Shown: in pieces, positions 34,672 through 42,706 of the stretch
How the letters are laid out: every line of letters begins with the position of its first letter
Position numbering within the stretch: position 1 is the stretch's first letter
Position numbers and translations under genes: made by a program
The notes under the pieces: generated by a model
What the model saw: the letters and a program-made list of their open reading frames with translations, nothing else
What the model was told of the DNA's origin: nothing
Database searches by the model: none
Origin: an uncultured Eubacteriales bacterium
Lineage (GTDB): Bacteria; Bacillota; Clostridia; Christensenellales; Aristaeellaceae
DNA: 64,000 bases
Direction of reading: 5' to 3'
NCBI GenBank assembly: GCA_902795275.1
Contig: CADBKQ010000007.1
Coordinates: forward strand, 21,487 to 85,486

Positions 34672-35763
34672 ATGTCTTGGAAACTGAGAGCATACACCGC
34701 GCCGGATTTCTCACAGGAACGATTCCGGGAAGCGCCCGACGCGAAGCTGTGCAAAGCGCCCCGGGACCAGACCGCTCCCAGGGATTTCCACGCCATGAGC
34801 ATTTTCCCGGAGTATTTCAAAATCAACGGGCAATGGCTTCTGGCGAAGGAAAGCCGGATGGACTGCGTGCCTGTGTTCGAGGACGGAGAGATCCGGGTGC
34901 GGGAGTTCCGCCTGCTGAAAAAGGATGACCTGGTCGTCGTCGGCCGCACGGAAAACTGCGAAGAAGGCATCTATGTGCATCCCGACGGCTTCCGGGAAGA
35001 AAGGGAGGCGTCCTCCGACGCCTTCTCTTTCCGGCAGAACCGTTCCCGGGAGACAGCCTTTTCCAGGGATTACGACGAACTGTACAACGTGCTCCGCCAT
35101 GACCGGGAGCAGGGAAAAATCGTATGGGTGCTGGGCCCTGCGTTAGCGTTCGACTACGACGCCAGGAACGCTTTTTCCAAGCTGATCGCCGCGGGATATG
35201 TCCATGCGGTGCTGGCCGGAAACGCATTGGCCACCCACGATCTGGAAGCCGCCTATATGAAAACCGCTCTGGGTCAGGACATTTATTTCCAGCGCAGCCA
35301 GCCCAACGGCCACTACAACCATCTGACCACCATCAACCAGGTGAAGCTGCACGGCGGTATCCCGCAATTCCTGGAAGCGGAAAAGATCGACAACGGCATC
35401 ATTTACAGCTGTGAAAAATACAAGGTCCCTTACGTGCTGGCGGGCTCCATCCGGGACGACGGTCCCCTGCCTCCCGTCATCGGCGACGTGTACCGGGCGC
35501 AGGACGCGATGCGAAGCCAGGTGCGCGGCGCGACCACCGTCCTGTGCCTGGCCACCATGCTGCATTCCATTGCGGTGGGCAACATGACGCCCTCCTACCG
35601 GGTCACGGCGGACGGCACGGTTCGGCAGGTGTATTTTTACTGTGTGGATATTGCGGAGTTCACGGTCAATAAGCTCAGCGACAGGGGCAGCCTGTCCGCC
35701 CGCGGCATCATTACCAACGCGCAGGATTTCGTCGTCACGCTCAGCAAGGGTCTGGGGCTGTAG
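34672..35763 (+). CDS. LOR/SDH-type protein (TIGR00300-like), possible ornithine cyclodeaminase
   Basis: 363 residues. The sequence matches the conserved LOR/SDH domain pattern: WVLGPALAFDYDARNAFSKLI, AVLAGNALATHDLEAAY, PYVLAGSIRDDGPLPPVIGDVY, CLATMLHSIAVGNMTPSY and LSDRGSLSARGIITNAQDF. This family includes the C-terminal cyclodeaminase half of AgrE/ArgZ arginine-handling enzymes, which turn ornithine into proline and ammonia. The ATG at 34672 has GAGGAG 10 bp upstream. It lies 32 bp after glgB and 21 bp before the shikimate kinase gene; the metabolic link between them is not obvious. Confidence 0.8.
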   Translation: MSWKLRAYTAPDFSQERFREAPDAKLCKAPRDQTAPRDFHAMSIFPEYFKINGQWLLAKESRMDCVPVFEDGEIRVREFRLLKKDDLVVVGRTENCEEGIYVHPDGFREEREASSDAFSFRQNRSRETAFSRDYDELYNVLRHDREQGKIVWVLGPALAFDYDARNAFSKLIAAGYVHAVLAGNALATHDLEAAYMKTALGQDIYFQRSQPNGHYNHLTTINQVKLHGGIPQFLEAEKIDNGIIYSCEKYKVPYVLAGSIRDDGPLPPVIGDVYRAQDAMRSQVRGATTVLCLATMLHSIAVGNMTPSYRVTADGTVRQVYFYCVDIAEFTVNKLSDRGSLSARGIITNAQDFVVTLSKGLGL

Positions 35764-35784
35764 GCTTTTGGGGACGGAAGACGG

Positions 35785-36318
35785 ATGAAGAACATCGTTT
35801 TGATCGGAATGCCCACGTCGGGAAAAAGCACGGTCGGCGTGATTCTCGCAAAATTGCTGGGCATGGACTTTCTGGATACAGATCTGCTCATCCAGCGCGA
35901 AACCGGCATGCGGTTAAGCGCGGTCATCGAAGCAAAGGGCGTGGAAGGCTTTCTGCAAATCGAGGAAGCTGTCTGCTCCGCCATCCGCGCGGAGGAGACG
36001 GTGATTGCCACAGGCGGCAGCGTGGTTTACAGCAGGCCCGCGATGGAACACCTGAAGGAGAACGGAATCACGGTCTATCTGCGGATCTCCCTGCCCGAAT
36101 TGAAAAAGCGGCTTCACGACGCGAAAGCCCGGGGCGTGATTCTCCGGAACGGAAAGAGCATCGAGGAGCTGTATGCGGAACGGGAAAAGCTGTACAGCCA
36201 GTACGCGGATGTGACGGTGCCGGAAGAAGGCCTGACCCTGGAAGAAACGGTCTGCGCAGTCCGTGAACGCTTATCGCAAACGCTGGCCGCAGGAATTGAC
36301 AAAGGCAGAGCCGTATGA
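35785..36318 (+). CDS. aroK: Shikimate kinase
   Basis: 177 residues. It phosphorylates shikimate with ATP in aromatic amino acid synthesis. Walker A is GMPTSGKST (residues 8-16). The shikimate-binding Asp lies in FLDTDLLIQ and Arg/Gly-Gly in ATGGSVV (about residues 75-81). It closes the glgB operon. Its last codons contain the -35 and part of the -10 box of the next promoter (36296-36324). Confidence 0.92.
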   Translation: MKNIVLIGMPTSGKSTVGVILAKLLGMDFLDTDLLIQRETGMRLSAVIEAKGVEGFLQIEEAVCSAIRAEETVIATGGSVVYSRPAMEHLKENGITVYLRISLPELKKRLHDAKARGVILRNGKSIEELYAEREKLYSQYADVTVPEEGLTLEETVCAVRERLSQTLAAGIDKGRAV

Positions 36319-36324
36319 TACAAT
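36296..36324 (+). promoter_or_regulatory. Promoter overlapping the aroK end
   Basis: TTGACA (36296-36301) and TACAAT (36319-36324) are 17 bp apart. Transcription would start near 36331 and run into the leader and terminator before the next gene. Confidence 0.7.
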
Positions 36325-36330
36325 CATTCC

Positions 36331-36447
36331 CGTCAGCACAAGCTGGCAAAGGCTCTCACAAGCGGGCCGCCTGATTTCAATCGCTGTCAATTTCCGGTAT
36401 CGCAAAGGTGCCGATGACCCTCCGAAGAGGGCTGTCGCGCCTTTTTT
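36331..36447 (+). promoter_or_regulatory. Structured leader ending in a terminator (candidate attenuator)
   Basis: Between the promoter and the gene at 36492 lies a leader of about 117 nt. It ends with AAAGG-TGC-CGA pairing with TCG-C-GC-CTTT around an inner CCCTC/GAGGG hairpin (36404-36444) and a TTTTTT tract (36442-36447). Upstream are two GCAAAGG motifs (GGCAAAGGC and CGCAAAGGT) separated by about 50 nt. This looks like riboswitch or attenuator logic, but it matches no class that could be named by eye. It may instead be only the aroK operon terminator. Confidence 0.5.
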
Positions 36448-36491
36448 CTTTCCGGACTTTGATCTGAAAGCGCAATGAGGAGGTAACTCAA

Positions 36492-37358
36492 ATGAATGCT
36501 TGGAAAAAACTGCTGAGCCTGACGCTGGCGCTGTGCCTGCTTTGCGGCCTGTCCGCGAGCGCGTCCGCCGTCACCTTTACCGACGCCCACGGCAACGTGA
36601 TCGAGCTGGATGACACCCTGGAAGCGTATGCCAATTTTGCTGTGCTGGGTGCGGACGACGCCGCCCGCAAGGGCGAAACCAACCTGGGCGACCTGTGGAC
36701 GGACGCCCTGCGCTGGTTCGCCGTATCCGGCAAAATCAACGAATACTTTGAGGAAGACGACGTGACCGCCGGGAACACGGAAATCGCCGTGGACGCCGAC
36801 CATATCGTGGCGCTGTGGAACGGCGGCAACCTGCGCGCCGACATCGCGGAAGGCAAGTTCGGCGCGGAACAGCTGGCGGAAGTGCTGCCCTATCCCAACA
36901 AAGTGGCGGTGGTCTACATGACCGGCTGCCAGCTGCTGGAAGTCCTCGAGGCCGCTTCCCAGGCGCTGCCTTATACGGAAGAAACCGCTGCGGCCTGCGC
37001 TTCCTTCATGCAGGTGTCCGGCCTGAAATACACCGTGGACACCGGAAAGGCATACGATGCGGGCGAAGCGTACAACGACAAGTGGTTCAAGGCCGCGTCC
37101 CTGGGCCGGGTGACAATCGAGGAAGTGAACGGACAGCCCTTCGACGCCGAAGCCACCTACGCCGTGATGACCAGCAACGCCAACTTCAACGGCATGGATT
37201 CTTCCTATATTTTTAAAGCGGCTGCGGAAGCAAACGAGAAGAGCGCCATCACCACCGCCGTGGTGCGGGACGTGATCTGGCTGTACCTTGCGGAAGAACT
37301 GAACAGCGTGATCGGCGACGCCTACGCGGAGCCCCAGGGACGGATCGTCATTCAGTAA
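36492..37358 (+). CDS. Secreted stand-alone 5'-nucleotidase C-terminal domain
   Basis: 288 residues. The signal peptide MNAWKKLLSLTLALCLLCGL is cleaved near SASASA. The rest resembles the substrate-binding C-terminal domain of 5'-nucleotidases: NLGDLWTDALRWF, IALWNGGNLRADI-like ALWNGGNLRADIAEG, TGCQLLEVLEAAS, FMQVSGLKYTVD, YAVMTSNANFNGMD. The N-terminal metallophosphoesterase domain with its metal ligands is absent, so catalysis is doubtful. It may bind nucleotides or work with another protein. AGGAGG lies 7 bp before the ATG. Confidence 0.8.
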   Translation: MNAWKKLLSLTLALCLLCGLSASASAVTFTDAHGNVIELDDTLEAYANFAVLGADDAARKGETNLGDLWTDALRWFAVSGKINEYFEEDDVTAGNTEIAVDADHIVALWNGGNLRADIAEGKFGAEQLAEVLPYPNKVAVVYMTGCQLLEVLEAASQALPYTEETAAACASFMQVSGLKYTVDTGKAYDAGEAYNDKWFKAASLGRVTIEEVNGQPFDAEATYAVMTSNANFNGMDSSYIFKAAAEANEKSAITTAVVRDVIWLYLAEELNSVIGDAYAEPQGRIVIQ

Positions 37359-37430
37359 CAATTCTATCATCCGGGCGGGTCAGTGGCAGCTGTCCCCCCG
37401 GACGGTTTATGTTTTTAGGGAGGTTTTTTC

Positions 37431-38387
37431 ATGCGTCCGCAGCTTGAATGTGTTGTCCGGGAAGTGGAAAAGGCCATTGTCGGCAAGCGTCCCGTGATCG
37501 AAAGGATTCTGACGGTGATGCTGGCGGAGGGCCATGTGCTGCTGGACGACGTGCCCGGCGTGGGCAAAACGACGCTGGCGGTGGCCATCAGCCGGGCGAT
37601 CGGGCTGGCTTTCCAGCGGGTGCAGTTCACCCCGGACGTGCTGCCCTCCGATCTGGTGGGCTTTTCCATGTATGAGAAAGCCAGCGGGGAATGGCTGTAC
37701 CGTCCCGGAGCGCTGAACAGCGCGAACCTGATCCTGGGCGACGAAATCAACCGGGCTTCCAGCAAAACCCAGTCTGCCCTGCTGGAAGCCATGGAGGAGC
37801 GGCAGATCACCGTGGACGGAAAAACCTACCCGCTGCAAACGCCGTTTCTTGTGATTGCCACGGAAAACAGCGTCGGCACGGCAGGCACCCAGCTTTTGCC
37901 CTACGCCCAATTGGACCGTTTTCTGGTCAAGCTGTCCCTGGGCTATCCGGATTATGAAGCCCAGATGACGATGCTGCGGGGGCGTCAGACCGCCGACCCG
38001 CTGGAGACCGTTGCCCGCGTGACGGGCAGGGACGAGCTGCTTGCCATGCAGCGGGAAGTCCGGGCCGTCACCGTACGGGACGCTGTTCTGGATTACATCA
38101 CCCGGCTGACCTTCGCTTCCCGGGAACACCCGGCGGTGGAGGTGGGCGTCAGTCCCCGCGGCGCGCTGTTCCTTTGCCGCACGGCCAAGGCCAAAGCCTA
38201 TCTGGAAGGCCGGGATTATGTGACCGGCGGGGACGTGCAGGACGTGCTGACGGACGTGTGCCGCCACCGCTTGCTGCTGAAAGAAAACGTCCGGGAAACC
38301 ACAGTTGCGCAAGTGCTGGACGAACTGCTGAAAAAGGTGGAGAACCCCGACCGGCGCGGCCTGTTCACGGGGATGAAAAAGCCATGA
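37431..38387 (+). CDS. MoxR-family AAA+ ATPase
   Basis: 318 residues. Walker A is DDVPGVGKTTLA (about residues 36-47), Walker B is LILGDEINRASSKTQSALLEAMEE, and sensor 1 is VIATENSVG. MoxR ATPases act as chaperones that activate or insert partner proteins and usually neighbour DUF58 genes, as here. It overlaps the next gene by ATGA. GGGAGG is found upstream of the ATG. Confidence 0.95.
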   Translation: MRPQLECVVREVEKAIVGKRPVIERILTVMLAEGHVLLDDVPGVGKTTLAVAISRAIGLAFQRVQFTPDVLPSDLVGFSMYEKASGEWLYRPGALNSANLILGDEINRASSKTQSALLEAMEERQITVDGKTYPLQTPFLVIATENSVGTAGTQLLPYAQLDRFLVKLSLGYPDYEAQMTMLRGRQTADPLETVARVTGRDELLAMQREVRAVTVRDAVLDYITRLTFASREHPAVEVGVSPRGALFLCRTAKAKAYLEGRDYVTGGDVQDVLTDVCRHRLLLKENVRETTVAQVLDELLKKVENPDRRGLFTGMKKP

Positions 38388-39880
38388 GGAAGCGGTGGAT
38401 CGGTTATGCGGTCTGGCTGGGGCTTGCCGCCTGCCTCTATTTCTTTGAGAACAACACCGGGACGCGAACGGTTCTGCTCTGCTCCCTTTTGTTTCCCCTG
38501 CTTCCGCACCCGCGAAAAGCGTTTTTCACAGCGGATGAACGGAAGAAACCGGAGGAAGCCCCTGCGCCGCTGACGGTCCGATCCTTTGCGGCGCGGGAAG
38601 CGGACGACCCCGGCGACGTGCGGCCCTATCAGCCGGGCGACCCCATCCGGCGGATTCACTGGAAGCTGTCTGCCAAAAAGGATGAGTTGCTCGTCCGGGA
38701 AACGATCAAGGAGCCGGAAAGCGTTCAAGAAGAACGATGTGTGTCCCAGCCGGTCAGCGCGCAAAAAAAGAAAGCCCGCTTTCCATGGCTGCTGATCTGC
38801 GTGACAGCGTTTTGTCTGGCCCTGCTTCTTCTGCTCCCGGAGGCAAGGCGGGGTGCGCAGGCCCTTTGCAACCGCGTCTTCGCCGCCAGCGAACAGGTCA
38901 ACGCCTATGCGTATGATTATTTTCCGGTACCGGAAAACCAGAGCGTTCTCCTTGCCGCGATTTTAGCTGGGTGTTCAGCCGCGGCCCTGCTTGCGCTCCT
39001 GCTTCGCGGCAGGCTGTCCGCGCTGGCCGTCATGGCGGGCTGCACGTTTTTTCAGGTGTATTTCGGCTTGTCCTTTCCGGCCTGGGCCAATGTCATTCTT
39101 TACGGGCTGCTGGGCCTGCGGATGATGAAGCGGCCCATCAAGCGCAGGAATCTGCTGTCCTGCATCGCCATTCTTCTTGCCGTATTCCTGGCAGGGACGC
39201 TCCTGCTGCCTGATGTGGACGCGGCGACGGAAGCGGTGTCCGAAACCGTCCGGGATGAACTGAGCCGGGTGGCGCAGCAGATCACAGGGGGCATGTCCGA
39301 ACTGCCGGAAGGAGACACGGAGACCCGCCACATTCACCCCCTCTCGCTGCAAACCGGGGACAGCGAAGCGCAGAACGATCGGGAATACAGGCTGGTCACG
39401 GTGGAAGAAGAACAGATTTCCATGCCCCGTTTCATCAACTGGCTGAAAATGATTCTTCTGTTCCTGCTGCTCGTCGCGCTGATCGTGCTGCCGTTCACGC
39501 CGTTTCTGCTCCTGAACGCCCGAAAAAAGAAAGCGGAGGAAGCGCGCAGGGCGTTTGCCTCCCGGGATGTGAGCGAGGCCGTCCGCGCCATCTTTTCGTA
39601 CGTGCTCCTCTGGCTGCGGGAAACGGGCCGCGACGCGGGGAATCTGCTGTACCGGGACTGGGCGGACAAGCTGCCGGAGGACTTGCCGGAAGGATACCGC
39701 GCGCGCTTTGCGAAGTGCGCCGAGGATTATGAGGAAGCGTTTTACAGCCATCACGCGCTTCCTGAGGAAAAGCGGCAGCGAGCCCTGGAATTGCTGAAAG
39801 AAACGGAAGCCGCCCTCTGGAGCGCGGCGGACTGGAAGCAGCACCTCCGCATCAGGTATTGGATGTGTTTATGCGAATGA
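38384..39880 (+). CDS. Shortened DUF58-like membrane protein, possibly fused to a DUF4129-like tail
   Basis: 498 residues. Two TM segments lie in the first 45 residues. Next is the hallmark of DUF58 proteins, DVRPYQPGDPIRRIHWKLSAKKDELLVRE (about residues 75-103). The usual VWA-like half after that motif is missing. Instead there are four or five more TM segments, a soluble loop, another TM (MILLFLLLVALIVLPFTPFLLL), and a helical tail like the DUF4129 end of transglutaminase-type partners. It reads as two neighbouring genes merged by deletion. The ATGA overlap with moxR fixes the start. Confidence 0.7.
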   Translation: MRKRWIGYAVWLGLAACLYFFENNTGTRTVLLCSLLFPLLPHPRKAFFTADERKKPEEAPAPLTVRSFAAREADDPGDVRPYQPGDPIRRIHWKLSAKKDELLVRETIKEPESVQEERCVSQPVSAQKKKARFPWLLICVTAFCLALLLLLPEARRGAQALCNRVFAASEQVNAYAYDYFPVPENQSVLLAAILAGCSAAALLALLLRGRLSALAVMAGCTFFQVYFGLSFPAWANVILYGLLGLRMMKRPIKRRNLLSCIAILLAVFLAGTLLLPDVDAATEAVSETVRDELSRVAQQITGGMSELPEGDTETRHIHPLSLQTGDSEAQNDREYRLVTVEEEQISMPRFINWLKMILLFLLLVALIVLPFTPFLLLNARKKKAEEARRAFASRDVSEAVRAIFSYVLLWLRETGRDAGNLLYRDWADKLPEDLPEGYRARFAKCAEDYEEAFYSHHALPEEKRQRALELLKETEAALWSAADWKQHLRIRYWMCLCE

Positions 39881-40869
39881 AAGCCCTCAAGATCATTTTG
39901 CTGCTGTGCCTGTGTTTAGTGCTTTCCGGATGCAGGACGCGAACCACAGGCGGCGCCCGGCAGAACGCGCGGGAGGAAACAGCCGCCTCTGAACCGGCGC
40001 CGCTGCCCGGCGCTTTGCCGGATGACGGCGCAGAGGAAGCAGGCCCAGCGGAGGAAGCGCTGGGCGGACAGACGAAGGAGAATCCCGAAGCCGCCCGAAA
40101 GGAATACGACGAAAACGCCCCTGCCGAGATCGTGTCCGGCGCAGAGCGGACAGTTCACGGCGCGGGCGAAGGAAAGGGCGCTTCCGCTTCGGGAGAAAAC
40201 GCAGAAGCGGCGGTATCGAAGCTCAACGGCGACGCCGCGGACACCGCCACCCAAACGGCGGCGGCTGACCAGGCAGAACAGATGGGCGTTTCCGAGGACG
40301 CGAAAAAAGCGGACTCCGCCCTGACATATTTTACGGTGCTGCTTCAGGACCGCATGGGCGGCCTGTTCGAGTGCCAGCGGCAAAATGTATACTGGGAAAC
40401 TGCGGAAGACCGCGTGACCGTTTTCAAAACTTCATTGGAACACAGCCTGATTCTGGACGCCGGGGCCTACGACGTTTCCGCCCGCCTGCTGGCGGAAAAC
40501 CTGCGGGTGGACGACGGCTGGATCGGGCGGAAAAATCCGGGGGTCATCGTCAAGGCGGTGGACGGCAGCGTGCTTGGCATCGGCGTGACCACCACGGCCC
40601 AAGCAAAAAAAGTGTATCAGGATCTGCTTTCCCGGGAGGGATGGCGGGCAATCGACGCGGTGAAAAACGGCCGCGTGCTGCTTCTTTCGGAAGAACTGCT
40701 GGCCGCGCCGCATTTGCAGGCGGCAGCCATGCTGGCCATCGCCAAAATCGCCAGCCCTTCGCTCATGGCGGATGTGGATATTCCCCAAGCGCTGGATATG
40801 CTGACGGAGGAAGCCACGGGCGCTCCCGCATCGGGCATCTACTGCTACACCGTTCAGGAAGGTTTTTGA
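39877..40869 (+). CDS. Lipoprotein with periplasmic-binding-like C-terminal domain
   Basis: About 330 residues. A lipoprotein signal (KALKIILLLCLCLVLSGC) is followed by a low-complexity Ala/Glu/Gly-rich linker of about 130 residues. The C-terminal part (NPGVIVKAVDGSVLGIG, GWRAIDAVKNGRVLLLSEELL, HLQAAAMLAIAKIASPSLM) looks like the C-lobe of metal-chelate or B12 binding proteins. The N-lobe is missing. Its stop-start overlap (ATGA) makes it the third gene of the MoxR unit. Role unknown, perhaps a wall-anchored partner of the membrane protein. Confidence 0.75.
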   Translation: MKALKIILLLCLCLVLSGCRTRTTGGARQNAREETAASEPAPLPGALPDDGAEEAGPAEEALGGQTKENPEAARKEYDENAPAEIVSGAERTVHGAGEGKGASASGENAEAAVSKLNGDAADTATQTAAADQAEQMGVSEDAKKADSALTYFTVLLQDRMGGLFECQRQNVYWETAEDRVTVFKTSLEHSLILDAGAYDVSARLLAENLRVDDGWIGRKNPGVIVKAVDGSVLGIGVTTTAQAKKVYQDLLSREGWRAIDAVKNGRVLLLSEELLAAPHLQAAAMLAIAKIASPSLMADVDIPQALDMLTEEATGAPASGIYCYTVQEGF

Positions 40870-40912
40870 TGCATGGACGGAGGCGGCAGGAAGGCCCGCA
40901 CGTCCCCGGTGT

Positions 40913-41197
40913 TTATTCTCCCGCATCGTCCATCCGGCGCACAGCTTCCTGGATGTCGGAAAACCGGGCGATCACGCGGTCATAGTTCTCTCTGCGGTGC
41001 GGAAAAGCGCAGTTCATGCAGCTTTTTGTTCCGTTCTCCATGTATTCCCATTTCCCGCCGCATTTCTTCCCCAGGGCATACAGCGGGCAATAGCAGAACA
41101 GGCAGTTGAAATCCTCCTCGGGGATTCCCTTGTGGCACGGAAAGTATTCGCATTCCTTATTCTGAAAGAACCGGCTTCTGTTTGTTCCCCGCTCCAT
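40913..41197 (-). CDS. Cysteine-rich small-domain protein
   Basis: 94 residues with nine cysteines in CEYFPCHK, NCLFCYCPLYALGKKC and SCMNCAFPHRREN. This is the cysteine-rich small domain (PF04071 type), presumably binding metal or an Fe-S cluster; it has been seen near cobalamin genes in other genomes. The ATG at 41197 has AAGGAG upstream. It follows the diguanylate cyclase gene closely on the same strand. Confidence 0.85.
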   Translation of the reverse strand: MERGTNRSRFFQNKECEYFPCHKGIPEEDFNCLFCYCPLYALGKKCGGKWEYMENGTKSCMNCAFPHRRENYDRVIARFSDIQEAVRRMDDAGE

Positions 41198-41220
41198 ACG
41201 ATCTCCTTCGGCGCTTTCAA

Positions 41221-42453
41221 TCAACGGGCGATGCCGCTTTTGTTTTCCATGGACTTTAATACCGCTTTCCGTTCATACATCCGATGATCCGCCCGCTCAA
41301 ACACACGGCGATAGCTGTTGTCCTGGCCGGGGCGGAATTCTGCCATGCCACTCGCTACAACAACCTTTCCTTTCCGGAGATTGTCTTCGGCCTTCGTTAC
41401 AAAAGCGGCAAGCAGGCTCTCTCTGTTGTGATAGTCTTCCCTCTCCAGAAACGCCACAAACTCATCCCCGCCGACGCGGAATACAGGGCTGTGCTTATAA
41501 TTCTCGCAGATCATCCGGGAGGCTTCCTGAATGTAAAGGTCTCCCGCTTCATGCCCCTGGGTATCGTTTACTTTTTTCAGGCCGTTCAGGTCAAAAACGA
41601 TGACGCCGAACTCCTGAATCTCTCCCTTGGCGATGCGCTCATCCACCTGCTTTACCACTTCGATGTAAGCATGGGTGCTCTTCACGCCCGTGAGAGAATC
41701 CGTGTAAGCCATCTGCCTTGCCGAACCAAGCTCCTGTGCCTGCTGCTTTTCCCTGCGAAGGGTTTCCTCCAATTCCAGCCGCTGGTCGTCCATCATCACA
41801 AAGATGATGAACGTATGGAGCATGCAGCTTCCCAGCAGGCAGCCCGCCGTGTACAGCGGCAGCAGCGGGAAGAGAACCTGCAGCACCACCATGACGGACA
41901 TGACGATCCCGAACGCGCCGATTGCCGCGTAATGCAGCTTTGCTCTTGATTCCGCTCTCTTGTTGATCGTCTTGAGCACATAAACGGAAGTGGATAAAAA
42001 CAGAATCACCTGAATGCTCAGCGCCAGGTATCTCAGGTTTCCCGCCCGGTATGCGCCTTCCTCATCAAACCAGAACATCACGGGAACGAAAAGATTCAGG
42101 ATCAGCACGGCAGCGAAGAAAAGCGTCAACACCCAGCCCATGGCGGAGATAAAGGATATAAAACGGTTTTTCTCATTCAGATAACGGATCACAAAACGGG
42201 TCCAAAAGAAAACGGTGGCGGCCATGGCGACAAAATAAAGGGTGGTGTCAAAGAACACCAAGGGCAGAATTTTGGCATCGTACAAAATGCCCCACAGGGC
42301 GTCAAACGTATAAAATGCCATCATGCTCACGATCAGCTCGCGGTACGCTTTGGCTGCCGGTTGATCGTGCATGTAATGGGTGTTTGTGATCACACGATAG
42401 TTGATAATAATGTGAACCAGAAATGCCAGCAGCGCAGTTCCGGAATACGACAT
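41221..42453 (-). CDS. Membrane-bound diguanylate cyclase
   Basis: 410 residues. An N-terminal membrane domain of about six or seven TM segments (TALLAFLVHIIINYRVI to VLFPLLPLYTAGCLLGSCML) is followed by a coiled linker and a GGDEF domain. It has DSLTGVKSTHAY, VIVFDLNGLKKVNDTQGHEAGD and an intact RVGGDEFVAFLE. It should make c-di-GMP from GTP in response to a membrane signal. No RxxD inhibitory site is evident 5 residues before GGDEF. Its GGDEF resembles the active one in the large protein at 11848. Confidence 0.93.
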   Translation of the reverse strand: MSYSGTALLAFLVHIIINYRVITNTHYMHDQPAAKAYRELIVSMMAFYTFDALWGILYDAKILPLVFFDTTLYFVAMAATVFFWTRFVIRYLNEKNRFISFISAMGWVLTLFFAAVLILNLFVPVMFWFDEEGAYRAGNLRYLALSIQVILFLSTSVYVLKTINKRAESRAKLHYAAIGAFGIVMSVMVVLQVLFPLLPLYTAGCLLGSCMLHTFIIFVMMDDQRLELEETLRREKQQAQELGSARQMAYTDSLTGVKSTHAYIEVVKQVDERIAKGEIQEFGVIVFDLNGLKKVNDTQGHEAGDLYIQEASRMICENYKHSPVFRVGGDEFVAFLEREDYHNRESLLAAFVTKAEDNLRKGKVVVASGMAEFRPGQDNSYRRVFERADHRMYERKAVLKSMENKSGIAR

Positions 42454-42596
42454 CTTCCCACATCCCCGTAAACAATTCTGTTGATGCTCATCCTGTCATG
42501 TTTTTGATCCCGGATGTTTTATGTCCGAATCAGGTATAGTATACCATTTTACCCTGCGGTTGTCCATTGATCTTTCTACATTTTCCGCCTTAACAG

Positions 42597-42644
42597 AAAA
42601 AAAGCCCTTTTTGGAAGATCCTGAAATCTTTTCAAAAAGGGCTT
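42597..42644 (-). terminator. Terminator of the SH3-domain gene
   Basis: AAGCCCTTTTT (42602-42612) and AAAAAGGGCTT (42634-42644) are perfect complements, with an inner GAAGAT/ATCTTTTC stem. On the minus strand the stem is followed by a T-run. It lies 62 bp after the SH3-protein stop. Confidence 0.9.
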
Positions 42645-42706
42645 CCTTCCGCGTTACACAGCGAATTCTATAAAGCTGCTGCGGAAGCGGGGCATCGACC
42701 TGTCAA

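Noticed and set aside
33380..34714. Minus-strand frame of about 440 codons
   Set aside because: Antisense to glgB with Val/His/Gly-rich composition and no motif.
36331..36447. Leader considered as a c-di-GMP-I riboswitch because of GCAAAG motifs
   Set aside because: Spacing between the motifs is about twice that expected and the tetraloop/receptor pattern is not seen, so no class is assigned.
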